This document shows positions 11,389-22,099 of a stretch of 64,000 nucleotides of DNA, piece by piece. How positions within the stretch are numbered: position 1 is the first letter of the stretch; every line of letters starts with the position of its first letter. The notes under the pieces are model-generated. The model did no database searches. It worked only from the letters and a program-made list of their open reading frames with translations, and was not told where the DNA came from. The translations under genes were made by a program, and so were the position numbers. This stretch comes from Drosophila persimilis (Eukaryota; Arthropoda; Insecta; Diptera; Drosophilidae), in NCBI RefSeq assembly GCF_003286085.1, contig NW_020825482.1, positions 1 to 64,000 on the forward strand. Direction: 5' to 3'.

Positions 11389-11850
11389 TCTTTTCCCACG
11401 AGCTGCAGAGAAGGGGTACGGTCCGTCCGGGCAGAGATCCACTTTGCCCGGATAAGGCATACTTAGAACAGGGGGCTGCCAAGTCCCTGAGCTCTCCGTT
11501 AACGACTGGGCTAGTTTTATATACCGGGCGCCCAGCCAGGCTGACTCTCGGCACGGGTCGAATAACACTCTTAGTCCGGCCCGGTGTGAGCTGAATGTGG
11601 GTGTTAGGATGTGGGTAGGTAGTGTGTAGGGAAAGGGGAGTGTGTGAGCTACTTATACGAGGCGGCACCACAAGCGCATCGTCAGTGTTGCTACTTCGCG
11701 AACACCCGCTGGCTGTCCGGGGCTGCTTATTTTCGGTACTCTCCCTAGGGATGTCCGCTTATTCGCAGCTGACTGCCCCGTCCGGTGGGGTCAGCTAGGC
11801 CCCCTTTGAGCCACGAGCTCATCAGACCAGATCAAGGCACCTACGTGTTC
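11389..11850 (-). other. LOA-type LINE 5' untranslated region
   Basis: GC-rich sequence without a convincing gene, ending at about 11850 where an A-rich tract begins. Assigned to the LINE only because it lies directly upstream of its ORF1. Confidence 0.5.
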
Positions 11851-11936
11851 AAAAAAAAAAAAAAAGTGAAAAGTGAAAAAAAAAACCAAAAAACAAAATA
11901 ATAAAACTAAGGCACTGGAAAAAAAAGGAGGATTTT
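11851..11936. repeat. A-rich tract
   Basis: Runs of A interrupted by short motifs, with no coding sense. It separates the LINE from the errantivirus scrap and its origin is unclear. Confidence 0.5.
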
Positions 11937-13087
11937 AATACTGAGTGAGTAGACGATAAGTGAATGAAATCGACAGTTTACGAGAGTTACTCGAATCTTC
12001 GTATATCGATGAGGAATGAATGAAGCCGTCTCTAAGTATATACATTGCAGCACTGAGATGACGGGAAATGCAAGTTCCATTTTGTACTACCAAAGAGGCA
12101 ATTATAATAGAGGCTATTACCGCGGTAGAGGCAATGGTCGTGGTAATAATAATAATAGAAACAATTATTACCGAAATAATAGCCAGAATAACTACAACAA
12201 CTACGGAAGGGGACGTGGAACTTATAGAGGAAACAACCGTCAAAACGGTAGTACCTATAACAGTAACAACAATAAACAGACCAACAATGTCCGACAGGTT
12301 CAAACCATGCCGGAAAACTGTTTTTGAGAAAACAACAACAGTCATAATAGCGGTTCACACGATAAATCTCAATTTCAATCTATTTGTTTCATTACAAAAT
12401 GAAAAAACACGCAAAACATACATATTATTAGTTGATACTGGTGCAGACATATCTTTACTTAAAGAAAGTTCAGACAAATTTCGTAACCTAAATTACAACA
12501 ATATCACAAAAATATCAGGCATTGGTGAAGGCACCACCAATTCTTTCAGGAAAATATGCTGTTCCCCATAGTTTTCATATAGTAGATTCAGACTTTCCCA
12601 TACCATGTGATGGAATAATAAGTATAGACTTCATGAAAAAATTTAATTGCCAAATAGACTTAAAACATGAAAATGATTGGCTCATACTGAGACTAAATAA
12701 TCTTCGTTTCCCCATCAACATTCCAATTCAACACACTCTACATAACAACTTAACAATTTTACCAGCCCGCTCCGAAGTTTTCCGAAAGATTGCTATAAAT
12801 ACAGCAAGCAAATACATAGTCATACCAAACCAAGAGATCCAAAATGGAGTATACATAGGAAACTCTATTTCCGATTCTCGAAACACCTTCGTCCTAATCC
12901 TAAATACAACAAACAAAAATGCAATTATTAAACTAGATGCCATCCAATTCGAGTCATTAGATGATTACGACATAGTAAATAACAGCAACAATCCTAAACA
13001 CACCGAAATTTAAAACAAACTAAATAAAAATTTTCCCCCACAGTCCAAAACCATTCTCACAGAACTATGCACCAAATACAGTGACAT
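11937..13087 (+). pseudogene. errantivirus-type gag C-terminus and protease fragment
   Basis: Begins in a gag helix (IDSLRELLESSYIDEE), jumps by deletion to NEAVSKYIHC, then an Arg/Gly/Asn/Tyr-rich tail (YNRGYYRGRGNGRGN) that replaces a zinc knuckle in 17.6/297-type gag and would bind RNA. Protease follows in another frame: LLVDTGADISLLK with DTGA at 12434-12445, then a shift near 12540 and the region GIISIDFMKKFNCQID, and the protease-RT linker to 13013. It ends at about 13087, where a BEL/Pao LTR starts. It is related to, but not the same family as, the fragments at 47487 and 56179. Confidence 0.8.
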
Positions 13088-13403
13088 TGTTGCGTGACCT
13101 TCCATCCATGGCCACAATTATTAGTTATTGATCTTAATTATGAAGTCTAGTGTAAGTTAGGCTAGTGCGAAGCGGGAGCGCAATAAAAGCTCGCTCTCTC
13201 GCTCTTGGCGAATTCGCCCCGCTTTGCCACCGTAGGTTAGCTAGAGTAAGAGATTTGAATTGTGAAGAAAAGAAAAAAATAATTGTTCGCCAACCTTGAA
13301 CTAGATCGAGCGTATCAATTTTTCGCCCCGCCGAATAAATAATTTAAATTACAGCCACCCAAAGTTTTCGGTAATTCATTAGAAAAACTCTTCTAATTTT
13401 TCA
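13088..13403 (+). repeat. BEL/Pao element BEL-C, 5' LTR
   Basis: tgttgcgtgacc to ctaatttttca, followed at once by tggcgcccc, a plausible primer-binding site. An antisense, partial copy lies at 35905-36186 and shares the block with ctcgctctctcgctcttgg. Start base chosen by the TG rule; the right end is fixed by the primer site. Confidence 0.7.
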
Positions 13404-13590
13404 TGGCGCCCCTTTTTTTTTACTTTTTCTTTTTTTACTCTTTCCCTTCATACCTCGTGCCTCGACATTCAATTAAAATTCGTTTTCGATTATCGTTCTC
13501 GTTCAAACATTTAAAAAAAAAAGAATAATAATAAATAAATAAATAGAAATAATAGTGGATTGTTGCGTAAAATCTTCATACACAAATATT
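13404..13590 (+). other. BEL-C primer site and leader
   Basis: tggcgcccc directly after the LTR is the start of a primer-binding site, but the rest of the match degenerates into T-rich sequence, so the primer tRNA cannot be named. The remainder is AT-rich leader up to the gag ATG at 13591. Confidence 0.5.
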
Positions 13591-13965
13591 ATGGCAGAAA
13601 AAAGTAAATCCACTCTTGAAGACTTAAAGATTAAGCTCAAAAGTCGAGTAAAAAGCATTCGCTTCTTAGAGGATCGATTAGATCAAGGGTCGATTCCTTT
13701 GCAATTACCGGAATTACAATGTAGATTAGATTGTTTGAATGCTTCAATTGAAAAGGCTAACCATTTGCAGGAGCAAATCGTGGACATAACAGGTGATGAT
13801 GCATATGCAGCCGAGTTGGAAGAGCTGACAATTGTCAGCAAAGGAAAGATAATGTCGCTTATCGCCGCCTTTGATGCAGCAAGCGAGACGAAGCCAGTGT
13901 CTTCTTCAGCCCCAACTCATGCTAGACTTCCGAAATTGGCATTCAAAATGGAATTCAAAAATGGC
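13591..13965 (+). pseudogene. BEL-C gag, N-terminal fragment
   Basis: From the ATG: MAEKSKSTLEDLKIKLKSRV, then a long charged helical segment (LEDRLDQGSIPLQL, NHLQEQIVDITGDD, a coiled-coil-like N-terminus usual in BEL/Pao gag), and the start of the conserved core at LPKLAF. It is cut there, after about 125 codons. The frame stays open to 14100 only through foreign sequence. The rest of the element is absent. Confidence 0.65.
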
Positions 13966-14594
13966 ATTAGCCGTCATTTCATTTATGGGCCGCCAACTTC
14001 GGCAATTTACGCCCAGCCAATTCTCTGGTGCGGACACCGCAACTCTACAGTTATACCCGATATTAAGTTAGTATGGCTCTCCTCCGGTAGACGGCGCTAA
14101 TATTAAACGACACGACAAAGAGTGCGTGCGAGAGAGACAGAAAATCAGTCTGAGCGTGACGTCGGGCGCTGCGTAGCCACTGCAAATTGATTTCTTACTT
14201 TTGGCTACAAAAATGATCCGATCTGATCCAGATTCAGCAACCGGATAGATATGGTCACCCCGGTCCGATATATTAGGAGTGTGGATACCAAATTTGGTTG
14301 CTCTAGCTTTTATAGTCTCTGAGATCTAGGCGCTAATGTTTTACTCTAAGAAAAGCCGCCTATGCTACGTGTGTGTTAGAGAGAGACAGGGCGAGAAAAA
14401 ATGAAATTTTTTTCTTGATGCTGGCTATAATAATAATACGATCCAATTCAGATCCTGCAGTCTAAAAAATGTGGTCACTCGCTGCGATTCTGCGTTTTTG
14501 GTTTTATCGTATCTTTAAAATTGTGTATGCCACAGATTTTCGCCCTTTGTGGGGGCGGAAGTGGGCGGGGCAAAGTTTTGAAATATTTTTGTAG
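13966..14594 (-). repeat. DINE-1/mini-me-like repeat, antisense, truncated
   Basis: From 14029 the sequence is the reverse complement of the DINE-like repeats at 27629 and 34932: the hairpin stem, tatacccgata, the acgtcgggcgc block, and the cgccctttgtgggggcgg block. It is cut at both ends: inside the 3' hairpin on the left, and by the Osvaldo-type 5' LTR at 14595. The 60 bases before 14029 are unassigned. Confidence 0.65.
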
Positions 14595-15906
14595 TGTGAA
14601 GGCATAAGCCTCCACAACACTGACCACGACACCATCCCCTGAAGGGACCGCCCCGACGGCTTGTTATCTAATTTCATTATTACTAAGAGAACCCACACGA
14701 AAGAGATACACTCTTACGCCCACACAGCCAACGCAAAGAAGAGAACGGCTATACGCAGATGAAAGAGAGCGAAGCGACAGAGAAGCCGCCGATCGGCCTT
14801 ACGCCCACGCAGCCGAGGAAAGAGCCGACGGCGAAGCAGGCAATACACACACGCAGCCGATCGCCCACGCAGCCGAGGCCGACAGCCGAAAGCTGCGCAG
14901 CCACGAAGCGGCAGAGAAGCTGCAAAAGGTAAAGGAGAGGCCTGGCACGGTCCAGCGCGAGCCAAGCTCGGGAGTGATCTCCGAGGGCTGAGCAAGACCG
15001 GTTGTGTGGCGGAAGCCAAAAATGTGAAAATAAGCCGCGACCGCGCCGTGTAAAAAAACAAGCTGTGACCACGCGGTGTACAAGACAATCCGAAGTGACG
15101 AGGACCCGCCGCGGGATACCAGGACCCCAAAGGAGGGAAACAAGGGTGAGCCACCTCACGTATGTGAGCTCTGGGGGGGAACAGATCGGTGCAGTAGGCA
15201 GGTATAGACAGAACATTCCCGCAGTTGTTTTACATATCCATGCCCACATGTTGTTTAATATAAGTTTTTTTTGGCGTTTATTTCCCCGCTGCAGGCGCGG
15301 GAGTTTAAGTAGGGAAATGATCCGAAAACAATAAAGACACCAACCTCAACCCACCTGTCTCAGAACATTCGCCCGTAGGAGTCACTCACTCCCCCCTCCC
15401 CCTCTCTTCCCTTTTCCCGGGAGGCCCAGCGAAGTGGATGTGAGATCATGCGGCATTCACCAAGCTGGGTTTTTCCTCTCCTGTACCTTTTCCCCCTGGG
15501 GACCCGGCGATGCTGGATGTGAGTCGTGGATTCACGCGGCATTCGCAGAGCTGGGTTCCCTCTCCTACACCCTCGCCCTGGGGACGTGGCGACGCAGATG
15601 TGAGTCGTGGATAATGCGGCATCTGCTAAGCTGGGCTCCCCTCTCCCATACCCTTCCGATCCCTGATCCAAACCTATTCTCCCGCCACACATGACCCCCA
15701 ACGCACGTCTCTGCAGCTCCCAAGCACGGCTTCACCCGCGCCTCATGGCCGGGCCAGGCCCGACCGTCCCACGATCCACCCCACGGGCGCGCTTTCGCCA
15801 CGAGCGGCTCTCCCCTTAGGTCCTCACACAACAAATTTTGCTGTGGGGAAGGACCGGGCCCTGGACAGACTGAGAAGCTGTACCTCGGCCTGAGAACTTC
15901 CTTACA
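14595..15906 (+). repeat. Osvaldo-type 5' LTR
   Basis: tgtgaaggca to ttccttaca, 1312 bp. It differs from the 3' LTR at about 12 bases plus one 6-bp indel (missing here near 15445). An AATAAA polyadenylation signal lies at 15330-15335. The high similarity indicates a recent insertion. Confidence 0.9.
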
Positions 15907-15908
15907 GA

Positions 15909-15926
15909 TGGCGCCCGAGCAGGGAC
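15909..15926 (+). other. primer-binding site, lysine-tRNA type
   Basis: tggcgcccgagcagggac begins two bases inside the LTR and closely matches the tRNA-Lys sites used by many retroviruses and reported for Osvaldo-type elements. Confidence 0.8.
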
Positions 15927-17234
15927 CCACGAGGGGAGAGTCAGTGAGCATAGGGAACAAGTGAAAAAGTTAAAAGGGAACCAAGCAGCAGCCCACAATT
16001 AAAAGGCAAGACCCACAAAAGCAAAACAGCAAACGATGCTTAGGACCCACGGATCAGGAAAAGCAGCAGGAGAAAGGAAAGGAAAACTTCAAATCAGTGA
16101 TTAGCAGCCCCAAAATCAGAGTCCCGGCGAATAGCCAGCACCAATCTTTGATCCCTCGACTTATGTACAGCTGAGGCTGGTTTCTCTAATACCCCCCTAG
16201 CAACAGCCACCGGCACGTGTCCCAGACGCGCCGGCGAAAACCACGCGAAAAACCACGCAGCCAGCCACCTACGAGGCAGAAAGAGACGGGGAGAGACGCG
16301 AAAAACCACGCGGCCAGCCACCTACGCGACAGAAAGAGACGGGGAGAGATGCCGAAGACACAGCACCGCGTGCCGGGAGAAAATGGCCGCAGACGGCGCC
16401 TAAAACTTTGGCACGCGACGGCGACAAAGCGGCACCAGCGACAGAGTAGCCAAGCAGCAGCAGCGGCAGAGCAGCAAAGCAGCAGCGACAGGGCAGCGGC
16501 AGAGCGGAGAAGCAGCAGCGACAGAGCAACGAGGCAGCGGCAGAGCAGAGAAGCAGCAGCGACAGGGCAGCGAGGCAGCGGCAGAGCGGAGAAGCAGCAG
16601 CGACAGGGCAGCGAGGCAGCGGCAGAGCGGAAGAGCAGCAGCGACAGAGCAGCGACAGAGCAGCGAGGCAGTGACAGAGCAGCGAGACAGTGACCGAGCA
16701 GCCAGGCAGTGACAGAGCAGCGAGACAGTGACAGAGCAGCCAAGCAGCGAAGCAGCGGTAGAACAACGGAGCAGCGAGGGACAGCCGGCGAACGCAGAGG
16801 AGCAGCTACATGGCAGAGGAGCCCTCGGCCACAAAGCCATGGCCGCGGCCAATATAAGGCGGAGCAGGAACACCGGTCGAGGCAGTTGTTACCGGGCAGT
16901 CACGCAGTTGTTACCGGGCAGTCATACAGTTACCACCGAGCAGTCAGACAGAACCTTTCCCTGTACCGCGCCACGTATCCTTCGACAGGATCATCCAACC
17001 CAGTGCTGTGTATCCTAGTACAGGATCACCGATCTAGTACCGTGCCGCGTGTCCTTCGAACAGGATCCCTCACCCCAGTGCCGTGTATCCTAGTATAGGA
17101 TCACCGATCCAGTACCGTGCCGCGTGCCCTTCGAACAAGACTCCTCACCCAGTGCCGTGTATCCTAGTACAGGAGCCCCAGACCGTGCTGATAAGGACTC
17201 GCACCGGTGCCACGATTAGTTTACCAGGATCAGG
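15927..17234 (+). other. Osvaldo-type leader with several tandem repeats
   Basis: No credible gene. It holds a 53-bp direct repeat (two copies, 16243-16348, core cgcgaaaaaccacgc), a GC-rich minisatellite of cag/cga-type words (about 16440-16790), a 27-bp repeat (gttaccgggcagtca, 16885-16935) and imperfect 77-bp repeats (about 16970-17180, core gtgccgtgtatcctagta). The long open frames on both strands are products of the repetitive GC-rich composition. Confidence 0.65.
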
Positions 17235-18653
17235 ATGAACATCCGCTGGATAGCGTCCCGCAGGAAGGACGAGCTGCAGAGCCTAGCTAAGGAGTTTGGA
17301 CTAGGAGAAACTGGGAATGTAGAGGACCTACGGAGCCGGATCACCGCATTCATAGCACGCCCAGGGCACCCCGAAGCCGTGCAAGCAAGGCTGGACGAAT
17401 TGGCAACGCACTTTGGGAACATACCGAGCCCCAGGGACCACCGGAGTCCAGCCACGTCACCCGGGCCAGAGAGCCGGACGAAGATGGAAGACAGCAAGGA
17501 GGGACCAAAACTGCGATTAATCGTACCCGAGCTGCCCAGCACGAGCCAAGGATCCACCCACGGATACCGCGAGTCAGCAACCGAGACGCCGGCCGCTCAG
17601 GACGAGCAACCACAACGAGATGCCCAAGGACCACTCCAAGGAATCAGACCAGAGGCGGCCAGCAAGAACCACGAGCCAGGACCCACTACCACTGGACCCC
17701 TGGCCACGCCTAGCCACCAGACAAGCACGGAAGGAGAACAGCCACGTCTTCCTCAGGGACATCGGGTCTCACGCCCCGGAGGGGGTGAAATTTCATACTC
17801 ATTACTGGCGGACAAACTCCGGAAATGGGGATTTACTTTCGACGGCCACGCGGACCCACTAGCGTTCATCGAAAGGCTCGAGGAGCGAGTGGAATCATAC
17901 GGCGGGAGCCCAGAGCAGTTGCCGCGAGCCATCTCCGGTCTCCTTACAGGTAAGGCCGAAGGATGGTTCCGAACTTTTCAGATGCAGGGACAGAATTGGA
18001 CAGACTTTCGGAAAGAATTCCTAGAATTCTTCCTGCCCCCCAGATACTTCCAGCGGCTGGAAGACACCATACGAAGTCGGGAACAGAAGCCCAAGGAATC
18101 CTTCCGGGATTACCTTATCGAGTTGCGTCTGATGATGCAGCGAGCCCAGTATACTCGGGAACAGGAACTCGAGCGGATCTACGAAAATCTCCGTCCGGAG
18201 TATCAAATGTACACGCGCAGACAAGATTTCCGATCACTCACAGAATTGACCCAGCTCGTCTCGGCCTACGAAACCGCGCGGGACCGAGACGCACTCCGTA
18301 GCATCGGGACCACGCAGAACCATCGAGCCGCCTATATCGGCAATGGAACCAACCCACAACGAGGCAACACACACGAGACACCCGGGAAAACCGAGATCGC
18401 CAACCGAGGAATCGGCCAGGAGCAAGAGCAGGCGATCGATGTACAACGAGGCTGCCGGAACTGCGGGGAAAACGGCCATTTCAGTGGTGCGTGCACAAAC
18501 CGACAGAAGCTGTTCTGTTGGGAATGTGGCCACCGAGGGGTCCGGACCATCAACTGCTGCCGGAAACCCGCGTCGGGAAACGGGTCGGGTCTCCGCCCAA
18601 CTGGGACATGGACGGAGGCGCGCACCCAGGAACAGGAGAAACCCACCCATTAA
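17235..18653 (+). CDS. Osvaldo-type gag, unit 1 (full length)
   Basis: 472-codon open frame, the only full-length gag in the window. Residues about 8-42 resemble a SAP-like motif (RKDELQSLAKEFGLGETG). Residues about 60-190 are low-complexity linker. The retrotransposon gag core runs from LADKLRKWGFTFDG to TQLVSAYETA (about 195-345). Two Cys knuckles follow: CRNCGENGHFSGAC (normal CX2CX4HX4C) and CWECGHRGVRTINC, where the His position of the second is Arg. ATG at 17235 is the first in frame, about 1.3 kb after the primer site. Protease overlaps in the -1 frame. From 17926 on, the sequence recurs in units 2 and 3. Confidence 0.9.
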   Translation: MNIRWIASRRKDELQSLAKEFGLGETGNVEDLRSRITAFIARPGHPEAVQARLDELATHFGNIPSPRDHRSPATSPGPESRTKMEDSKEGPKLRLIVPELPSTSQGSTHGYRESATETPAAQDEQPQRDAQGPLQGIRPEAASKNHEPGPTTTGPLATPSHQTSTEGEQPRLPQGHRVSRPGGGEISYSLLADKLRKWGFTFDGHADPLAFIERLEERVESYGGSPEQLPRAISGLLTGKAEGWFRTFQMQGQNWTDFRKEFLEFFLPPRYFQRLEDTIRSREQKPKESFRDYLIELRLMMQRAQYTREQELERIYENLRPEYQMYTRRQDFRSLTELTQLVSAYETARDRDALRSIGTTQNHRAAYIGNGTNPQRGNTHETPGKTEIANRGIGQEQEQAIDVQRGCRNCGENGHFSGACTNRQKLFCWECGHRGVRTINCCRKPASGNGSGLRPTGTWTEARTQEQEKPTH

Positions 18654-19313
18654 GCATGACCGGAGGAAGGATCGCTGCCCTGGTGGACATCAATGGGAGA
18701 GCATTTGCGGCCACCCTCGACACTGGAGCCACACGATCCTTCATCAGTGAGCGGCTGGCGAAGGAGATAGGGACGACCGAGAACAGGCGAGAGGTGAGGA
18801 CCAGGATCCGCCTGGCAGATGGAACCAGGAAGGAGATCAACCAAGCGATAGCAGTCACAGTGCGCCTGGATCAGCAAGAAACACAGGTATCTCTTCTTAT
18901 ACTCCCCACGGTATTAGACGACTTCATCTTGGGACTCGACTTCCTCTGTGACATCCGCGCAAGGATCCACTGCGGACGGGCATATCTACAGCTGAAGTTG
19001 CAGCAGAAACCCGCCGGGACGATACCATCATGCACCGCCCAGCCACGCCCACGGTCTGTCACGTTTGCGGACTCCACTGCCATCCGAGACCAGCCGCTGA
19101 CCAACACCCCACAGCCAACCACGAACCATCCAACCGCAGCGACAACAAAGCCCTACCAGACAAGATCAAGCAACAACCCAAGGACTACGCCACCACAACA
19201 GGACACGAAGAAAGCTACGACGGAACGAACTGCGACACCGATGGAACCAACCATGGCCAGTTCCTCAGCACGAACCCCGACACAAACAGGACAACGCAAC
19301 AAAACGAAGACTT
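18584..19313 (+). CDS. Osvaldo-type protease region, unit 1
   Basis: Part of a long pol frame, -1 relative to gag. Protease proper runs from GGRIAALVDINGRAF through the active site DTGATRSF (18719-18730) to the flap-like LADGTRKEI and ILGLDFLCDI near 18940. A Thr/Pro/Gln-rich linker follows and runs into the 93-bp repeats. As a retropepsin it would process gag-pol as a dimer. No reverse transcriptase follows; after the repeats the sequence returns to gag. Confidence 0.85.
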
Positions 19314-19926
19314 TGGCAGAGACAGCTACGGCTCCACTGGATCAATCCAGGGCCAGCTCGTCGAACCAGGAGTCACCAACAGGACACAGCAGGAAGCAAA
19401 GGACTTGGGCAGAGACAGCTACGGCTCCACTGGATCAATCCAGGGCCAGCTCGTCGAACCAGGAGTCACCAACAGGACACAGCAGGAAACAAAGGACTTG
19501 GGCAGAGACAGCTACGGCTCCACTGGATCAATCCAGGGCCAGCTCGTCGAACCAGGCGTCACCAACAGGACACAGCAGGAAACAAAGAACTTGGGCAGAG
19601 ACAGCTACGGCTCCACTGGATCAATCCAGGGCCAGCTCGTCGAACCAGGAGTCACCAACAGGACACAGCAGGAAGCAAGGGACTTGGGCAGAGACAGCTC
19701 CGGCTCCACTGGATCAATCCAGGGCCAGCTCGTCGAACCAGGAGTCACCAACAGGACACAGCAGGAAGCAAGGGACTTGGGCAGAGACAACTCCGGCTCC
19801 ACTGGATCAATCCAGGGCCAGCTCGTCGAACCAGGAGTCACCAACAGGACACAGCAGGAAGCAGGGGACTTGGGCAGAGACAGCTCCGGCTCCACTGGAT
19901 CTATCCAGGGCCAGCTCGTCGAACCA
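19314..19926 (+). repeat. 93-bp coding minisatellite, array 1 (six full copies)
   Basis: Full units start at 19369, 19462, 19555, 19648, 19741 and 19834, preceded by a partial unit. Each is 93 bp, 31 codons. One frame reads GVTNRTQQEAKDLGR then DSYGSTGSIQGQLVEP; another reads SRASSSNQESPTGHSRKQ; all three sense frames are open. It lies where the protease-RT linker of pol should be. Small differences between units (ctacgg/ctccgg, aaagg/agggg) show point mutation after duplication. Confidence 0.92.
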
Positions 19927-19927
19927 G

Positions 19928-20655
19928 GAGCCATCTCCGGTCTCCTTACAGGTAAGGCCGAAGGATGGTTCCGAACTTTTCAGATGCAGGGACAGAATTG
20001 GACAGACTTTCGGAAAGAATTCCTAGAATTCTTCCTGCCCCCCAGATACTTCCAGCGGCTGGAAGACACCATACGAAGTCGGGAACAGAAGCCCAAGGAA
20101 TCCTTCCGGGATTACCTTATCGCGTTGCGTCTGATGATGCAGCGAGCCCAGTATACTCGGGAACAGGAACTCGAGCGGATCTACGAAAATCTCCGTCCGG
20201 AGTATCAAATGTACACGCGCAGACAAGATTTCCGATCACTCACAGAATTGACCCAGCTCGTCTCGGCCTACGAAACCGCGCGGGACCGAGACGCACTCCG
20301 TTGCATCGGGACCACGCAGAACCATCGAGCCGCCTATATCGGCAATGGAACCAACCCACAACGAGGCAACACACACGAGACACCCGGGAAAACCGAGATC
20401 GCCAACCGAGGAATCGGCCAGGAGCAAGAGCAGGCGATCGATGTACAACGAGGCTGCCGGAACTGCGGGGAAAACGGCCATTTCAGTGGTGCGTGCACAA
20501 ACCGACAGAAGCTGTTCTGTTGGGAATGTGGCCACCGAGGGGTCCGGACCATCAACTGCTGCCGGAAACCCGCGTCGGGAAACGGGTCGGGTCTCCGCCC
20601 AACTGGGACATGGACGGAGGCGCGCACCCAGGAACAGGAGAAACCCACCCATTAA
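19928..20655 (+). pseudogene. Osvaldo-type gag, unit 2 (N-terminally truncated)
   Basis: Second copy of the gag core from AISGLLTGKAEGWF through both knuckles to the stop, nearly identical to unit 1. It lacks the first 230 codons and is fused in frame to the upstream 93-bp repeats, so an open frame runs from 19030 through the repeats into gag. Unit 2 differs from unit 1 at Glu-to-Ala (near 20124) and Ser-to-Cys (near 20303). Confidence 0.88.
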
Positions 20656-21371
20656 GCATGACCGGAGGAAGGATTGCTGCCCTGGTGGACATCAATGGGA
20701 GAGCATTTGCGGCCACCCTCGACACTGGAGCCACACGATCCTTCATCAGTGAGCGGCTGGCGAAGGAGATAGGGACGACCGAGAACAGGCGAGAGGTGAG
20801 GACCAGGATCCGCCTGGCAGATGGAACCAGGAAGGAGATCAACCAAGCGATAGCAGTCACAGTGCGCCTGGATCAGCAAGAAACACAGGTATCTCTTCTT
20901 ATACTCCCCACGGTATTAGACGACTTCATCTTGGGACTCGACTTCCTCTGTGACATCCGCGCAAGGATCCACTGCGGACGGGCATATCTACAGCTGAAGT
21001 TGCAGCAGAAACCCGCCGGGACGATACCATCATGCACCGCCCAGCCACGCCCACGGTCTGTCACGTTTGCGGACTCCACTGCCATCCGAGACCAGCCGCT
21101 GACCAACACCCCACAGCCAACCACGAACCATCCAACCGCAGCGACAACAAAGCCCTACCAGACAAGATCAAGCAACAACCCAAGGACTACGCCACCACAA
21201 CAGGACACGAAGAAAGCTACGACGGAACGAACTGCGACACCGATGGAACCAACCATGGCCAGTTCCTCAGCACGAACCCCGACACCAACAGGACAACGCA
21301 ACAAAACGAAGACTTTGGCAGAGACAGCTACGGCTCCACTGGATCAATCCAGGGCCAGCTCGTCGAACCAG
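20586..21371 (+). pseudogene. Osvaldo-type protease, unit 2, with a partial 93-bp repeat
   Basis: Same protease as unit 1 with DTGA at 20721-20732. Its Thr/Pro-rich linker ends in a single partial minisatellite unit (about 21315-21371) and then rejoins gag at exactly the same base pair context as the unit 1/2 junction. Unit 2 is 1444 bp against 2002 bp for unit 1: the difference is six 93-bp repeats. Confidence 0.88.
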
Positions 21372-22099
21372 GAGCCATCTCCGGTCTCCTTACAGGTAAA
21401 ACCGAAGGATGGTTCCGAACTTTTCAGATGCAGGGACAGAATTGGACAGACTTTCGGAAAGAATTCCTAGAATTCTTCCTGCCCCCCAGATACTTCCAGC
21501 GGCTGGAAGACACCATACGAAGTCGGGAACAGAAGCCCAAGGAATCCTTCCGGGATTACCTTATCGCGTTGCGTCTGATGATGCAGCGAGCCCAGTATAC
21601 TCGGGAACAGGAACTCGAGCGGATCTACGAAAATCTCCGTCCGGAGTATCAAATGTACACGCGCAGACAAGATTTCCGATCACTCACAGAATTGACCCAG
21701 CTCGTCTCGGCCTACGAAACCGCGCGGGACCGAGACGCACTCCGTTGCATCGGGACCACGCAGAACCATCGAGCCGCCTATATCGGCAATGGAACCAACC
21801 CACAACGAGGCAACACACACGAGACACCCGGGAAAACCGAGATCGCCAACCGAGGAATCGGCCAGGAGCAAGAGCAGGCGATCGATGTACAACGAGGCTG
21901 CCGGAACTGCGGGGAAAACGGCCATTTCAGTGGTGCGTGCACAAACCGACAGAAGCTGTTCTGTTGGGAATGTGGCCACCGAGGGGTCCGGACCATCAAC
22001 TGCTGCCGGAAACCCGCGTCGGGAAACGGGTCGGGTCTCCGCCCAACTGGGACATGGACGGAGGCGCGCACCCAGGAACAGGAGAAACCCACCCATTAA
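21372..22099 (+). pseudogene. Osvaldo-type gag, unit 3 (N-terminally truncated)
   Basis: Third copy of the gag core and knuckles, sharing the Ala and Cys variants of unit 2, which indicates unit 3 and unit 2 are closer to each other than to unit 1. It again enters gag in frame from the end of the repeat. Confidence 0.88.

Larger units (their letters stand above)
9076..11850 (-). mobile_element. LOA-clade (Bilbo/Baggins-like) LINE, 3' part missing
   Basis: Antisense non-LTR element: 5' UTR and ORF1 to the right, ORF2 endonuclease then the first half of RT to the left. LINEs are normally truncated at the 5' end; here the 5' part survives and the 3' half is lost at 9076, so the break came from later deletion or recombination rather than aborted reverse transcription. 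Clade assignment rests on the ORF1 signature IPRNQWKWVE and the ORF2 motifs LLQINLHHCKAAS and YRKGKSTETALH. Confidence 0.8.

Noticed and set aside
9530-11455. Plus-strand frames of 70-256 codons opposite the LOA-type LINE
   Set aside because: The minus strand has clear endonuclease, RT and ORF1 motifs; the plus frames are shadows.
11935-12358. Hydrophobic minus-strand frames opposite the Arg/Gly-rich gag tail
   Set aside because: Antisense of gag codons rich in Asn, Arg and Tyr; no independent support.
14714-15998. Open frames on both strands inside the Osvaldo-type LTRs
   Set aside because: The same frames recur in the second LTR and overlap each other; they look like chance frames in GC-rich LTR sequence.
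16186-16873. Several 150-185 codon frames rich in Leu/Ser/Cys or Arg/Gln in the Osvaldo-type leader
   Set aside because: They read through a GC-rich minisatellite in several frames at once and have no domain; compositional artefacts.
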